Made by a program: the position numbers and the translations under genes | Shown: positions 34,622 to 44,360 of the stretch, in pieces | Layout: every line of letters starts with the position of its first letter | Numbering within the stretch: position 1 is the first letter of the stretch | Assembly (NCBI RefSeq): GCF_900091595.1 | Contig: NZ_FMCW01000008.1 | Span: 1-64,000 of the forward strand | Length of the DNA: 64,000 nt | Direction of reading: 5' to 3' | Source: Micromonospora haikouensis | Lineage (GTDB): Bacteria > Actinomycetota > Actinomycetes > Mycobacteriales > Micromonosporaceae | The notes under the pieces: model-generated | What the model saw: only the letters and a program-made list of their open reading frames with translations | The model's database searches: none | Told to the model about the DNA's origin: nothing

Positions 34622-37462
34622 TCAGCTCATCGGATACGGCGACCCGCAACTGCGACCGTTGGCATAGCCCGGCACATTGACGAAGGCAATGGCGTCGTAC
34701 GCCACGTCCACCGTGCCGTCGGCACCGTCGACGATGTTGTCGAGCTGCACCTTGGCCCCGGGGTAGAGCCAGGTCCAGCCGAGCGAGACCCACTTGTCGT
34801 CGTATGCGGTGACGTTCTGGTCGATCTCGCAGACGATCTGGTGGTCGGACCCGCCGGCCCCTCCGTCGCCCTGGGAGATCACGTACTTGACTTGTTCGTT
34901 CGCCCCGTGCGAGGGCAGGTGGACGATAATCTCGTAGTCGTCGGAGGGCAGGTCGGTCGTCCATGTTCCCAGGACCCGGTGGTGCTGGGCGTCGGCCTCG
35001 TCGTACGAGTGCGTGAACCATGTGTGGCCGAGGTAGCCGGCGCCCAGTTGGTGCAGGTCGACCTGCCCGTAGAGCCCGGCGGTAGAGCCGAAGGGGCTGC
35101 CGGTGCGTAGCGTGAACTTGCCGCCCCTGGGTTGAGGCGCGCACCCGAGCCGGTTCACCCCGGACTCGTTGTTGAGGTTGTCGATGACGGCCGCCACCGT
35201 CCCGATGTCCGCCTGGAACGGCGCACACGAGGGCGAGTACACGTAGATGACCGGCGGCTCGGGCGCGTTCAGCGAGTGGGCGAGCTTCCCGGTAGCGCAC
35301 TTGGCCGCGCAACCATCGCCCCAACTGGTCGTGCCGTGCCACCAGCAGTTCGAGTTCCAGGAGGGACACGGGTTGCTGGCATTGGGCGTGCAGTAGTTGA
35401 CCGAACCGCAGAACTGGAAGCGACCGGGCAGTTGAAGGACGTCGCCGGAGCCCACGCCGAAGTTCGGCTCAGCGTACTTCGTCAGCGGGGGAATCCACTG
35501 CCACTGTGGGGTCTCCGCCCAGCCCATGATCTTCTCGGGATAGGACCAGTCGGCCGGGTGGCTGGCGTCGTCCAGGGAGGCGCGCAGGAACGGGGTGCGG
35601 TTCGCCGGGTAGTCTGGGTTGGCGGGGTTGTTGAACCAACCCACGCCGTACGGGCCACCCGTGTTCTGGTAGATCCCAGAGTTGTACCCCCAGACCGCGA
35701 GAAACCAGTTCTCGATGTACCGCGGGTCGCCGTTGTTCACTTGCGAACCGGTCGCCTGGACCTCCTGCCACTTCTGCACCAGGATCTTCAGCCCGGCTGC
35801 GATGTTCGCCATGTAGTCGACCGCAATGACCTCTTGCTGCTCGGAGCTGTACGACGTCTGTCCGCTGGCCATCCCGTCGGTTACCTGCGAGATGCCGTAG
35901 CCGCAGTCCGCCTCGCCGTAGTCGATGATCTTGATGTTCTCACCGTGGGGGCGGCTGCCGTAGTAGTCCGAGACCAGCGGATTTCCGGCGTCACCCGGCA
36001 CCGCGTGCCACGACGCCTGCGCGAGGTTCGTCTCCTGCGCCAGGATCGCCAGCATGAGCTGGGCCGGAACGAGCGGCGAACCCGCCGGCAGGCTGAACAT
36101 CACCTGCGGCTTGTAGGTGGGAATTCCGGGGATCGTTCGATCGACGCGCAGCAGGTTGTTCACCGCCAGGTCGACGGCCCACTCGACCTGGTTGGCGCTG
36201 GGCTGGAACACCTGGTAATACACGTTGTTCCGGGGGATCGCACACCTCGGTTGGCCCGGGTCCGGCGGAACGGCAAGGGCTGCCATGCCCGCAGGGACCG
36301 GCCCAGCCAGCACCGTCACGTCGGCCGCCGTCCGGCGCTCGGTGCGAACCAGACCCGACCGGACCGCGCCGGCCCTGGACGCCTGCACGGTGACACGCAG
36401 TTCGCCGTCCCCCCGCACCCGTTTGGACGTTCGCGCGTCCTGGCGCTCCGCCCTCATGCCGTGCACCACCAGGTGCCCCTCACGGGAGACCGCACGCGCC
36501 GGCCGGCTGCTGCGCAGCAGGACGAGATCCTTGGCCGAGCCCTTCGTCAGGCCGTCGATCTCCCCGATCAGGGCGTTGCGCCCCCCGGAGAGGCCGAGCA
36601 ACTCCAACTGCTTGCCCGGGGAGGTGCCGACGTGGGTCAGCCGGCCCGCCCGGTAGCGGTACGCTGCCGACTGCTCCGCCTCGCCGCCAGGCTTGACGGT
36701 CAGTAGGTCGACAGCGCCATCGGCGGTCGCCCGAACGGCGTACGGTTGTCCACCCGGCGTGGCGAGTCGGGTGAGCCGACCGCCCTTGCCCACCCGAACC
36801 AGCTCCCCGCGGACCACGCCGTAGTCGCCGTCGGCGGCGGGCGCGGGCGTGGTGAACTGGGCCTTGATCCGCCGGACCTCGGTGACCCGGGCCGCCGCGG
36901 CATCGACGGTCAGTAGGTCGGTTTCCTCGTGGTCACGACCGATGGCCCGGGTGAGCAGGACCCGGTCCCCGGGACCACACGCCGGGTTGAAGTAGGCGAG
37001 CTGCACGCCACGGACCACCTGACGGGCCTTACCGGTCCGCACGTCGACCACGGCGGCGTACGCCCCGGCCAGCATTCGCGCCGGCTTGTTGGTCGCGATC
37101 ACCGGGGCGTACACCACGGCGGCGTACCGGCCGGAGCCGGTGAGGCAGACGTAGCCGGTCCAGCTGCCGACCCCGTTCTGGCCGTCGTTGAGGGTGGCGA
37201 GGGTGGACCAGGCGAAGGCGTCCTTCTCCCGAGCCAGATAGACGTGGAAGCCGTTGGTGTCGCCGGCACCGGCGACCAGCAGGTCCGACGACCGCCGCCA
37301 ACCCGGGCCCAGTACGGTCGCCGGGTCGGCGATGGACGCCTGGCTGCCCATGTCGGGCACCGGGGCGACCGGCGCAGCGGCGGAGACGGCCTGCGGGGCG
37401 ACAGCAACCGTCGCGCCGAGAACGAGTGTCGACATCAGCGCCCGAAGGCGAGTGGCAAGCAT
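34622..37462 (-). CDS. Secreted multi-domain protein with lytic-transglycosylase-like and golvesin-like domains
   Basis: This 946-aa product starts with a signal peptide (LRALMSTLVLGATVAVAP, cleavage near AVSAAA). Residues about 40-330 look like a WD40/beta-propeller-type repeat region. A lysozyme-like SLT core follows, with the putative catalytic Glu in LAILAQETNLAQASW and the partner motif CGYGISQVTDGM. The Cys-rich middle (CGSVNYCTPN, CWWHGTTSWGDGCAAKC) should form disulfides. The last 150 residues (TWFTHSYDEADAQHHRV, WTTDLPSDDYEIIVHLPS) resemble the golvesin/Xly carbohydrate-binding domain. It probably remodels or binds cell wall outside the cell. ATG 37462 follows AGGAAGGA. Confidence 0.8.
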   Translation of the reverse strand: MLATRLRALMSTLVLGATVAVAPQAVSAAAPVAPVPDMGSQASIADPATVLGPGWRRSSDLLVAGAGDTNGFHVYLAREKDAFAWSTLATLNDGQNGVGSWTGYVCLTGSGRYAAVVYAPVIATNKPARMLAGAYAAVVDVRTGKARQVVRGVQLAYFNPACGPGDRVLLTRAIGRDHEETDLLTVDAAAARVTEVRRIKAQFTTPAPAADGDYGVVRGELVRVGKGGRLTRLATPGGQPYAVRATADGAVDLLTVKPGGEAEQSAAYRYRAGRLTHVGTSPGKQLELLGLSGGRNALIGEIDGLTKGSAKDLVLLRSSRPARAVSREGHLVVHGMRAERQDARTSKRVRGDGELRVTVQASRAGAVRSGLVRTERRTAADVTVLAGPVPAGMAALAVPPDPGQPRCAIPRNNVYYQVFQPSANQVEWAVDLAVNNLLRVDRTIPGIPTYKPQVMFSLPAGSPLVPAQLMLAILAQETNLAQASWHAVPGDAGNPLVSDYYGSRPHGENIKIIDYGEADCGYGISQVTDGMASGQTSYSSEQQEVIAVDYMANIAAGLKILVQKWQEVQATGSQVNNGDPRYIENWFLAVWGYNSGIYQNTGGPYGVGWFNNPANPDYPANRTPFLRASLDDASHPADWSYPEKIMGWAETPQWQWIPPLTKYAEPNFGVGSGDVLQLPGRFQFCGSVNYCTPNASNPCPSWNSNCWWHGTTSWGDGCAAKCATGKLAHSLNAPEPPVIYVYSPSCAPFQADIGTVAAVIDNLNNESGVNRLGCAPQPRGGKFTLRTGSPFGSTAGLYGQVDLHQLGAGYLGHTWFTHSYDEADAQHHRVLGTWTTDLPSDDYEIIVHLPSHGANEQVKYVISQGDGGAGGSDHQIVCEIDQNVTAYDDKWVSLGWTWLYPGAKVQLDNIVDGADGTVDVAYDAIAFVNVPGYANGRSCGSPYPMS

Positions 37463-37512
37463 GAACGGTCCTTCCTGGAGGGCGCGAGACAAACGCGGGG
37501 TGACAACTGACG

Positions 37513-38052
37513 TCAGTGCCAGTTGGAACATCCGCCGGTCGCGCCCGCACCGGTGCTCTCCGGGTCGGGGTCGACGTCCTGCGATGTCGGGTACGAGTCC
37601 GAATAGCAGATCTTCACCGAGTAGTCCCAGCTCGCCATGACCGTGCGGTAGGTCTTGGTCGTCCCGGCCACCAGCGTGAAGTGCGCGCCGGAACCATGGC
37701 GCAGGATCCCTCCCTTGCCGCCGTACTGCGGCTGCCACCACAGTTGCAGGTTCAGGTAGGTGAAGTCGCCCGGGTCGCGCTGGAACACGAACTCTCCCCA
37801 GGTCGCCCCGCAGCCTCGGGAGCGATAAATGGTGGCGCGCCCGTCGACATCGAGGGAGCCCATGTCGATCTCCCTGACCTTCACCTGGTCGTCCCGGCAG
37901 CCCCATTCGCCGGGCCAGTTGCCATTGCAGTCCCAGCCGCTGCAATCAGGCGCCGCCTGGGCCGGACGCGCCACGACGACGGTCGTGGCGAGAGTGAGAA
38001 GCAGAGCGGCCAGAAGTGCGGTCAGCACCGAACGCGGGCGTGCTCGGCCCAT
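37513..38052 (-). CDS. Secreted DUF2690-like protein
   Basis: This 179-aa product has a signal peptide (VLTALLAALLLTLATTVVVA, cleavage near AQAAP). The mature part has CSGWDCNGNWPGEWGC and later RATIYRSRGCGATWGEFVF, the spacing of DUF2690, a small secreted domain with paired cysteines. Function is unknown. It lies 50 bp upstream of the transglycosylase-like gene on the same strand, so the two are probably co-expressed and co-secreted. ATG 38052 is used because the signal peptide begins there. Confidence 0.75.
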   Translation of the reverse strand: MGRARPRSVLTALLAALLLTLATTVVVARPAQAAPDCSGWDCNGNWPGEWGCRDDQVKVREIDMGSLDVDGRATIYRSRGCGATWGEFVFQRDPGDFTYLNLQLWWQPQYGGKGGILRHGSGAHFTLVAGTTKTYRTVMASWDYSVKICYSDSYPTSQDVDPDPESTGAGATGGCSNWH

Positions 38053-38101
38053 CGACGTACCCCCGTAACTAGGAAACCGACCGCAACCGTAGCGAGACAC
38101 A

Positions 38102-38995
38102 GTGCAACAGCGACAGAGTTGTATGGATGAGATGCTTGTGGTAGACATCGACTCGCCCGCCGCCGTATCGGCCGGTGCACAACGGGGAGCACGAATTGAC
38201 GATGTCGACATGACGCCCGGGTCCGACGACGCACGACCTACGCCGGACGACGCTCGGGTCGCTCACCCACCCACCCGGTCCCGCCGGATCTTGTTCGTTG
38301 CCGCCGGCGCCGTGGCGGCCGCCGCACTGGTCGGGGTGCTGGGCGTCACCGTGGGGCTCGGCGGCCCCGACGACACCACCCCGGCCGGAGACACCGCCGC
38401 CGCACCCTCAACCGACGAAACGAACGGCCCGAGCAAGCAGGGCGGCCCTGGCCCGACATCGTCGGCGACGGCCCCCGCGTCGTCCCCGCCCGGCCCTGCC
38501 GCCACTCCGGTGCCGGGCCGCTCGTTCGACTTCCAGGGCCGGCAGCCGATTCCTGGCGTCGACCCTGACCTGATCGTGGCCGACCTGACCCGGCGGTGGC
38601 AGCTCACCTTCACCTCGAGCGATCTGTACGGGGTGGGCACTCGCCGGTCCGGCGGGCGACAGGACAAGGAGAGCGGTCATCGGCAGGCGATAGTCATGGC
38701 CGACCAGAAGCACCGACTGCGGACCCTGCACTGTCGGGCCGGCAACCCCGACGGGAGCCCGCTCAGCGCCGAGGGCTGGCGGTTCCTCGACGACTGCGCG
38801 CTGCGGGCCTATCCCGCAGGAGCGAACCGCACCGCCCTCGCCTCGTGGCTGGACGACCAGTTGCCCCGGGGCGGGCCAGCGACGGCGCGAGGCACCGACC
38901 TGCGGACGGAGCAGACCACAATCGGTAGCTGCGGCGTGACGCTGGAGTACGGACCTGGGCTGGTCGCGGTGGAGGTATACGGGGCCAGCGGCTGA
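38102..38995 (+). CDS. Single-pass membrane protein with extracytoplasmic domain, unknown function
   Basis: This product of up to 297 aa has a cytosolic head, one hydrophobic helix (ILFVAAGAVAAAALVGVLGV), a Pro/Ser/Thr/Ala linker, and an outer domain with DLTRRWQLTF, LHCRAGNPDG, DDCALRAYP and IGSCGVTLEYGPGLVAVEVYG. Three cysteines may pair. I do not recognise a family. The start is uncertain: GTG 38102, ATG 38123 and ATG 38132 are all in frame and none has a good ribosome site. It is divergent from the secreted pair by 49 bp. Confidence 0.65.
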   Translation: MQQRQSCMDEMLVVDIDSPAAVSAGAQRGARIDDVDMTPGSDDARPTPDDARVAHPPTRSRRILFVAAGAVAAAALVGVLGVTVGLGGPDDTTPAGDTAAAPSTDETNGPSKQGGPGPTSSATAPASSPPGPAATPVPGRSFDFQGRQPIPGVDPDLIVADLTRRWQLTFTSSDLYGVGTRRSGGRQDKESGHRQAIVMADQKHRLRTLHCRAGNPDGSPLSAEGWRFLDDCALRAYPAGANRTALASWLDDQLPRGGPATARGTDLRTEQTTIGSCGVTLEYGPGLVAVEVYGASG

Positions 38996-39017
38996 ATCCG
39001 GTGGCTGGGCCCGGTCG

Positions 39018-39890
39018 TCAGCTCGTGACGTCCTTGCGGGTGAAACGCCAGAAGGCCAGCGACCAGAACAGGGTGGCGTAGGCGATCGCGGAAATACAGC
39101 CGCGCACCAGGTCGTCGGTCTGCACCGGCGTCGACAGTAGCCCCAGCCAGGCGTTGGCGTAGTGGGTGGGCAGGAACGCCCGGATCCCGCCGAGCGCCGT
39201 GATCTGGTCGAGAATGCTGGACAGGATCCACAGCAGCACCGCGCCGCCGACCGCGCCGAGCGCCGCGTCCGTGACGACCGAGAGCAGGAACGCGAGCCCG
39301 GCCACCGCCAGCAGGACGACCGCCAGGTAGCCGAGCACGGCCGCCAACCGCAGCAGCCCCTCACCCGGGTCGAGCTGGGCGGAGACCTGGCTGCGCAGCG
39401 GCTCCCAGCCGTACCGGAGGGTGCCCGCGAGCAGGGCGGTGCCGGCGAGCAGCAGCAGGGCCAACCCCGAGTACGCGAGCGCCACCAGCAGCTTCACCGC
39501 CAGCAGCCGGGCCCGGGGCACCGGCACGGCCAGCAGGTAGCGCAGGCTGCCCCAGCTCGCCTCGCTGGCCACCGTGTCGCCGCAGAACAGCGCCACCACC
39601 ACGACCAGCAGGAACGACGCCGAGACCAGCAGCGAGAACAGGGTGAAGTTGAGCCCGCCCGAGGTGGCCAGGTCGGCGAGGCTGGAGAACTCGCCCCCGC
39701 CGCCGTCGTCGTCGTTGCCCGAGTCGAACTGGAACGCGACCAGCACGATCAGCGGCAGCAGCACCATGAACCCGAGCGCGAGCTGGGTGCGCCGCCGCGA
39801 CGCCTGCCGGCGGAACTCCGCCGCGAACGGCAGGGTCGCCGACGGCCGGTAGCCGGCCGCCGCGCCCACCGTGGAAGACGACTGCGCCAT
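39018..39890 (-). CDS. ABC-2 type transporter permease
   Basis: This 290-aa membrane protein has about six hydrophobic segments, starting with LALGFMVLLPLIVLVAFQF. A DDDGGGGEFSSL loop and GDTVASEASWGSLRYLLAVPVPRARLL, the conserved ABC-2 cytosolic motif, follow. Its ATG overlaps the TGA of the upstream fusion gene by one base (TGATG), so it is translationally coupled to its ATPase. It would form the pore of an exporter. The substrate is unknown. Confidence 0.9.
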   Translation of the reverse strand: MAQSSSTVGAAAGYRPSATLPFAAEFRRQASRRRTQLALGFMVLLPLIVLVAFQFDSGNDDDGGGGEFSSLADLATSGGLNFTLFSLLVSASFLLVVVVALFCGDTVASEASWGSLRYLLAVPVPRARLLAVKLLVALAYSGLALLLLAGTALLAGTLRYGWEPLRSQVSAQLDPGEGLLRLAAVLGYLAVVLLAVAGLAFLLSVVTDAALGAVGGAVLLWILSSILDQITALGGIRAFLPTHYANAWLGLLSTPVQTDDLVRGCISAIAYATLFWSLAFWRFTRKDVTS

Positions 39891-42760
39891 CACCGGTCCC
39901 CGCTTCCCCGAGAGTTCTCGCCCACCAGGGCGAGGAACGCGTCCTCCAGGCGGCGGCGCGGCACCACCCGGTCCACCCCGATCCCGGCCCGGACCAGCTC
40001 GGCCACCACCTCGCTGCGGGCGGTGCCGTTGGTGTCCACCACCAGCTGCCCCTCGGCGTCGGGCAGCACGGTCACGCCGGCCAGCCGGCCCAGCACGTCG
40101 CGCGCCGCGTCGGGGTCGGTCACGTCGAACAGCACGCTCGGCGACTCGCCGACGATCTCCTCCACCGGGCCGGACGCGACGATCCGCCCCTTGTTGACCA
40201 CCACCGCGTGGGTGCAGGTCTGCTCCACCTCGGCGAGCAGGTGGCTGGAGACCAGCACCGCCCGGCCGTCGGTGGCGTAGCGCTGGAGCACCCGGCGCAT
40301 CTCCGCGATCTGCGGCGGGTCCAGGCCGTCCGTCGGCTCGTCGAGCACCAGCAGCTCGGGCAGGCCGAGCATGGCCTGGGCGATGGCGAGGCGCTGCCGC
40401 ATGCCGTGGCTGTACTTGCGCGTCTTCCGGTGCACCGAGTCGCCCAGCCCGGCGATCTCCAGCGCCTCGTCGAAGTGCGCGTCCGCCCACGGCCGGCCGG
40501 TGGCCCGCCAGTAGGCCTTCAGGTTGTCCAGGCCGGACAGGTGCGGCAGGAAGCCGGGGCCCTCGACCAGCGCGCCGATGCGCGACAGCACCGGCGAGCC
40601 GGGCACCAGCCGCCGGCCGAAGACGTAGATCTCGCCCGCGGTGGGCTGGGTCAGCCCCATCAGCACCCGCAGGGTGGTGGTCTTGCCCGCGCCGTTGGGC
40701 CCGAGCAGGCCGACGACCTGGCCGGGGTGCACCTCGAAGTCGACGTTCGACACGGCGACGAAGCCGTCGGCGTACTCCTTGCGGAGCTGGCGCACGGCCA
40801 GCGGCGTGCCCGCGTACTCGGGATGCACGGAGCTGTCCTGGCGGCGGTGCCGGCGGCGGGCGACCAGGACGACCGCGGCGAGCCCGACCGCGATGGCGGC
40901 CAGCAGCCCGGCCAGCACCCAGCGCCAGACGACGGCCGTGGTGGGGATCGGCTCGCCGGCCACGGTCGGCAGCACGAGCGGGCCGTCGCCGGCCGCCACG
41001 GTGTAGACCGCCGGCTCGACCGGCGTCGTGTACGCCTGGTCGGACGTCGCGACCACGACCCGCAGCCGGTGCCCGGCCTCGACCCGGCGGACGATCGCCG
41101 GCAGGGTGACCGTGACCGGCTTCGCGGCCCCGACGTCGGCCGGCAGGCCGGTGAGCCGGACCGGGGCGACCAGCCCGTTGGGCAGGGTCGCCGCGCCCTG
41201 CGGGTCGACGTCGTAGAGCTTCACGAACAGCACCGCCTCGCCGCTGGCCGACGCGGCCCGCAGCGTGACGGTCGGCGAACCGGCCACGTCCACGGCCTCG
41301 TCCAGCGGCGCGGACTCGAACCGGGCGTGCTGGCCGGGCACGTCGCCGGCCACGCCGCCGAGCAGCGAACCGAGCGCACCGGCGAACGGGACCGAGGAGA
41401 TGGCCGCCGGGTTGCCGTTGGGCGGGTTGGCGACCGGCTGGGCCGGGCCGGTCACCGCGACCTCGCGGCGCGCGTCGCCGGCCAGCCCCGGGTAGTCGGT
41501 GGTGCGGAAGCCGGTGGCGACCAGGCCGCGGTCGAGGGCGTCGAAACCGGCGATCCGCGAGTACGTGAAGTCGTCGCCGGGGGCCGCCCCCTCGCCCTTG
41601 ACGTAGTGGTCGAGCCACTGCACGGTCAGGTACTTCACCCGGTCGGAGTCGTTGCGCGGCCCGTCGCCGCCGTCGTGGCCGCCGGTGAACCAGGCCACCC
41701 GGACCGGGGTGCCGGCGGCGGCGATGCCGCGCGCGTTGGCGTCGGCCTCGGCGAGCGGGAAGAGCGTGTCGGCCTCGCCCTGCACCAGCAGGGTGGGCGC
41801 CTTGATCCGGTCGAGCACGCCGGCCGGGCTGGATCGGCGGAGCAGGTCCACGGCCGCCTGGTCGCCCCGCCCGGTGGTGGCGATCCGCAGGTACGCGGCG
41901 CAGACGTCGGCGGCGAACCGGCCGCAGGACGGGTCGGCCGCCCCGGCCGGCGCGCGCCCCGAACCGGTGCCCGGCCCCGCGCCCGGTGCCGGGCTCGGCG
42001 GCCCCGCCGAGGCCGGGTTGCCCTCGGGCTGGGCGGCGGAGGTGCCGGAGAGCCCGGCCGGGCCGGAGCCGGCGTTGCCGCCGCCGCCGAAGAACAGCCC
42101 CGCCCAGCCCTTCTTGAACACGCCGGAGGTGGCGGGCCCGCCGGTGCTCTCCGGCAGGAACGCGCGGGACAGGTCGTTCCAGGTGATCATGGGGACGATC
42201 GCGTCGACCCGCTGGTCCTGGGCCGCCAGCAGCAGGGCCAGGCCGCCGCCGTACGAGCCGCCGACCACCCCCACCCGGGGGTCGCCGGCGGCGTCGGTGC
42301 GCACCTCGGGCCGGGCGGCCAGCCAGTCCAGCAGCCGCTGCGCGTCCCGCACCTCGTGGTCGGGGCTGTCCAGGTGGATCTGGCCGCCGCTGCGGCCGAA
42401 GCCGCGCGCGGTCCAGGCGAGCACCGCGTAGCCCTGGCCGGCGATCTCCTCGGCGTCGGAGCGGACCGACTCCTTGGTGCCGCCGAAGCCGTGCGCGAGC
42501 AGCACCGCCGGCACCCGGCGGTCCGCCGAGGCACCGTCGGGCAGGTAGAAGGTGGTGTCCAGGTCGACCGGCTCGTCGCCGGCCGGCCCGGAGCGCACGG
42601 TGATCATCGCGGGCTCGGCGCGGAAGCCGGCCTCGCCGGGCCGGGCCGCCCAGAGCACGGCGGCGGCCAGCAGCACGACCGCCACCGAACCGGCGACGAT
42701 CCGGCGGGGGCGGGTGGCCAGGGCCCGTCGGACCGGTGCGGCCGACAACGGCGATCTCAT
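39890..42760 (-). CDS. Fusion protein: extracytoplasmic CocE/alpha-beta hydrolase plus ABC transporter ATPase
   Basis: This 956-aa protein has one N-terminal helix (IVAGSVAVVLLAAAVLWAA), then an alpha/beta-hydrolase of the X-Pro dipeptidyl-peptidase type. The hydrolase has a nucleophile elbow GGSYGGG near residue 166, VQGEADTLFP and FTGGHDGG for Asp and His, and a C-terminal jelly-roll with DPQGAATLPNGLV. A second helix (WVLAGLLAAIAVGLAAVVLVA) near residue 620 follows, then a cytosolic ABC ATPase (LLGPNGAGKTTT, SHGMRQRLAIAQAMLG, LLVLDEPTDGLDP). The topology places the hydrolase outside and the ATPase inside, paired with the downstream permease. ATG 42760 has no clear ribosome site. Confidence 0.88.
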   Translation of the reverse strand: MRSPLSAAPVRRALATRPRRIVAGSVAVVLLAAAVLWAARPGEAGFRAEPAMITVRSGPAGDEPVDLDTTFYLPDGASADRRVPAVLLAHGFGGTKESVRSDAEEIAGQGYAVLAWTARGFGRSGGQIHLDSPDHEVRDAQRLLDWLAARPEVRTDAAGDPRVGVVGGSYGGGLALLLAAQDQRVDAIVPMITWNDLSRAFLPESTGGPATSGVFKKGWAGLFFGGGGNAGSGPAGLSGTSAAQPEGNPASAGPPSPAPGAGPGTGSGRAPAGAADPSCGRFAADVCAAYLRIATTGRGDQAAVDLLRRSSPAGVLDRIKAPTLLVQGEADTLFPLAEADANARGIAAAGTPVRVAWFTGGHDGGDGPRNDSDRVKYLTVQWLDHYVKGEGAAPGDDFTYSRIAGFDALDRGLVATGFRTTDYPGLAGDARREVAVTGPAQPVANPPNGNPAAISSVPFAGALGSLLGGVAGDVPGQHARFESAPLDEAVDVAGSPTVTLRAASASGEAVLFVKLYDVDPQGAATLPNGLVAPVRLTGLPADVGAAKPVTVTLPAIVRRVEAGHRLRVVVATSDQAYTTPVEPAVYTVAAGDGPLVLPTVAGEPIPTTAVVWRWVLAGLLAAIAVGLAAVVLVARRRHRRQDSSVHPEYAGTPLAVRQLRKEYADGFVAVSNVDFEVHPGQVVGLLGPNGAGKTTTLRVLMGLTQPTAGEIYVFGRRLVPGSPVLSRIGALVEGPGFLPHLSGLDNLKAYWRATGRPWADAHFDEALEIAGLGDSVHRKTRKYSHGMRQRLAIAQAMLGLPELLVLDEPTDGLDPPQIAEMRRVLQRYATDGRAVLVSSHLLAEVEQTCTHAVVVNKGRIVASGPVEEIVGESPSVLFDVTDPDAARDVLGRLAGVTVLPDAEGQLVVDTNGTARSEVVAELVRAGIGVDRVVPRRRLEDAFLALVGENSRGSGDR

Positions 42761-43127
42761 GCGGCAACGGTACGGTGCGGATCCTGAGCGTTCGCTGAGA
42801 TCCTCCGTACGTCCGTCCGGCCCGGCCGATCGGCGACCCGTTTTGATCGTTTGCGCAGCGTCCGCCGCATCCCAGCGGGATGAATTCGGATCACGTGAAT
42901 TCCGATGTTCGACCGAAATCGCACCCGATCGGGCCATCTCCTCCGGGCAGTCGCCACCGAGGGTGTCGCATCGGTCGACACCAGGTGACATCGCTCGTAG
43001 TGACGCAAAACTGACCGGCCGGCGGCTCTGCGTGCCGGTGCCAGTCAGCTAGTTTTCCGGTCCGGTGAACGGGACTGCTCGGCAGGCCCGGCACCTGCCC
43101 GTATCCGCCGTCGCCGGAGGAGAACCC
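42761..43127. other. Intergenic region between the ABC fusion gene and the conservon
   Basis: These 367 bp carry the divergent promoters. Visible details are a broken hairpin GGATC/GATCC with inner AGCG/CGCT at 42779-42803 just before the fusion gene, two GAATTC hexamers 15 bp apart around 42880-42905, and a TAGTTT hexamer at 43050-43055 that could be a -10 for the downstream gene. I recognise no known operator and no gene. Confidence 0.5.
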
Positions 43128-44360
43128 ATGACCGTCCCCGCGCAGCGGGGCCCCCGACGGCCCAACCGCACCGGCCGCATCCTGCCGCTGGTGCTCGTGG
43201 TGGCGCTCCTCGCCCCGGTGGCGTTCCTCTTCGTCCAGCAGCGCCGCCACAGCGGCGAGGAACGCGACCTCATCGTCCGCGAGCGGCTCGGCGTGGAGTA
43301 CCTGCGCGTCCTCGGACCCCTCACCCTCGCCCTGGTCGACGCGCAGTCCGCCGCCGTCGCCGGCCGGACCGTGTCCCGGGAGTCGCTCGGCCGGGCCGTC
43401 GAGGACGTCGCCGCCGCCGACGCCCGCCTCGGCGACGACCTGCGCACCCACGAGCGGTGGACCGGGCTGCGGGCCAAGCTGGAGGCCCTGCCCGAGAAGG
43501 GGCTGACCGACCCGCAGGCGACCTTCGCCGCGTACGGCGAGGCCACCGACCTGCTGCTGTCCCTGCACCGCAAGGTACGCGAGGCCTCGGGGCTGGTCCG
43601 GGACCGGCAGGCCGACTCGTTCTACCTCCAGGACGCGATCAGCGACGAGCTGCCCGAATCGCTCGTGGCGACCGGCCGGCTCGGCGACCTGGCCGCCGTC
43701 GCCGCCGAACTCCCCGACGCCCAGCGCATCGCCATGGTGTCCCAGCTCGGCGCCCTGTGGACGAGCGCCATCAGCCCCGCCAACGACCTGATCAACAACC
43801 TGCGCGCGGCCGTGGACAGCACGGACAGCACCAAGCTCGGCGCGAACGTGCTCGCCCCGCTGGACACCTACCAGCGCTCCATCGAGCGGCTCGGCGCGCT
43901 CGCCGCCCCGACCTCAACGGCCCGGCTGCAGGACGAGGCGGCGACCGCCCGCGCGCTCACCAACCTCATCGCCGCCCGCACCGCCGCGCAGGAGGCCGCC
44001 AGGCAGCTCCAGCCCGTCATCCTCGACGAGTTGGACGCGCTGCTGACCGACCGGATCGACCAGCTCGACCGGGAGCGCCGGCTCGCCGCCGGGGCAACCG
44101 TCCTGGCCGTCCTGCTGCTCGGCGCGCTCGGCGCGCTGATCGTCGCCCGCCGCGACCGACGGACCGGGCGGGACCGCCGACCGGCCGGCGGCGACACCGG
44201 CCCGCCGGCCGACGACGCCGGCTGGGACGACGCCCCGGCCGACCCCCGGGGGGCCGCCCCGGCCGGCACGCTCGCCCCGGTCGAGCCCCGGATGCTCCAG
44301 CCGGCCGGGCAGGGCCGCCCCGCCAGCGCCGAGCGGTGGGGGCCCTTCGATGCTCGCTAG
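43128..44360 (+). CDS. Membrane sensor-like protein upstream of the conservon
   Basis: This 410-aa protein has a hydrophobic helix near residues 17-37 (ILPLVLVVALLAPVAFLFV) and another near 345-365 (AGATVLAVLLLGALGALIVA), enclosing a largely helical extracytoplasmic domain of about 300 residues. That domain has DAQSAAVAG and REASGLVRDRQADSFYLQDA, which resembles nitrate-sensing-type or methyl-accepting four-helix sensor domains. A disordered Pro/Ala-rich cytosolic tail ends it. There is no kinase domain. GGAGGAG precedes ATG 43128, and its stop overlaps the start of cvnA by 11 bp. It looks like an added sensory subunit. Confidence 0.78.
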   Translation: MTVPAQRGPRRPNRTGRILPLVLVVALLAPVAFLFVQQRRHSGEERDLIVRERLGVEYLRVLGPLTLALVDAQSAAVAGRTVSRESLGRAVEDVAAADARLGDDLRTHERWTGLRAKLEALPEKGLTDPQATFAAYGEATDLLLSLHRKVREASGLVRDRQADSFYLQDAISDELPESLVATGRLGDLAAVAAELPDAQRIAMVSQLGALWTSAISPANDLINNLRAAVDSTDSTKLGANVLAPLDTYQRSIERLGALAAPTSTARLQDEAATARALTNLIAARTAAQEAARQLQPVILDELDALLTDRIDQLDRERRLAAGATVLAVLLLGALGALIVARRDRRTGRDRRPAGGDTGPPADDAGWDDAPADPRGAAPAGTLAPVEPRMLQPAGQGRPASAERWGPFDAR

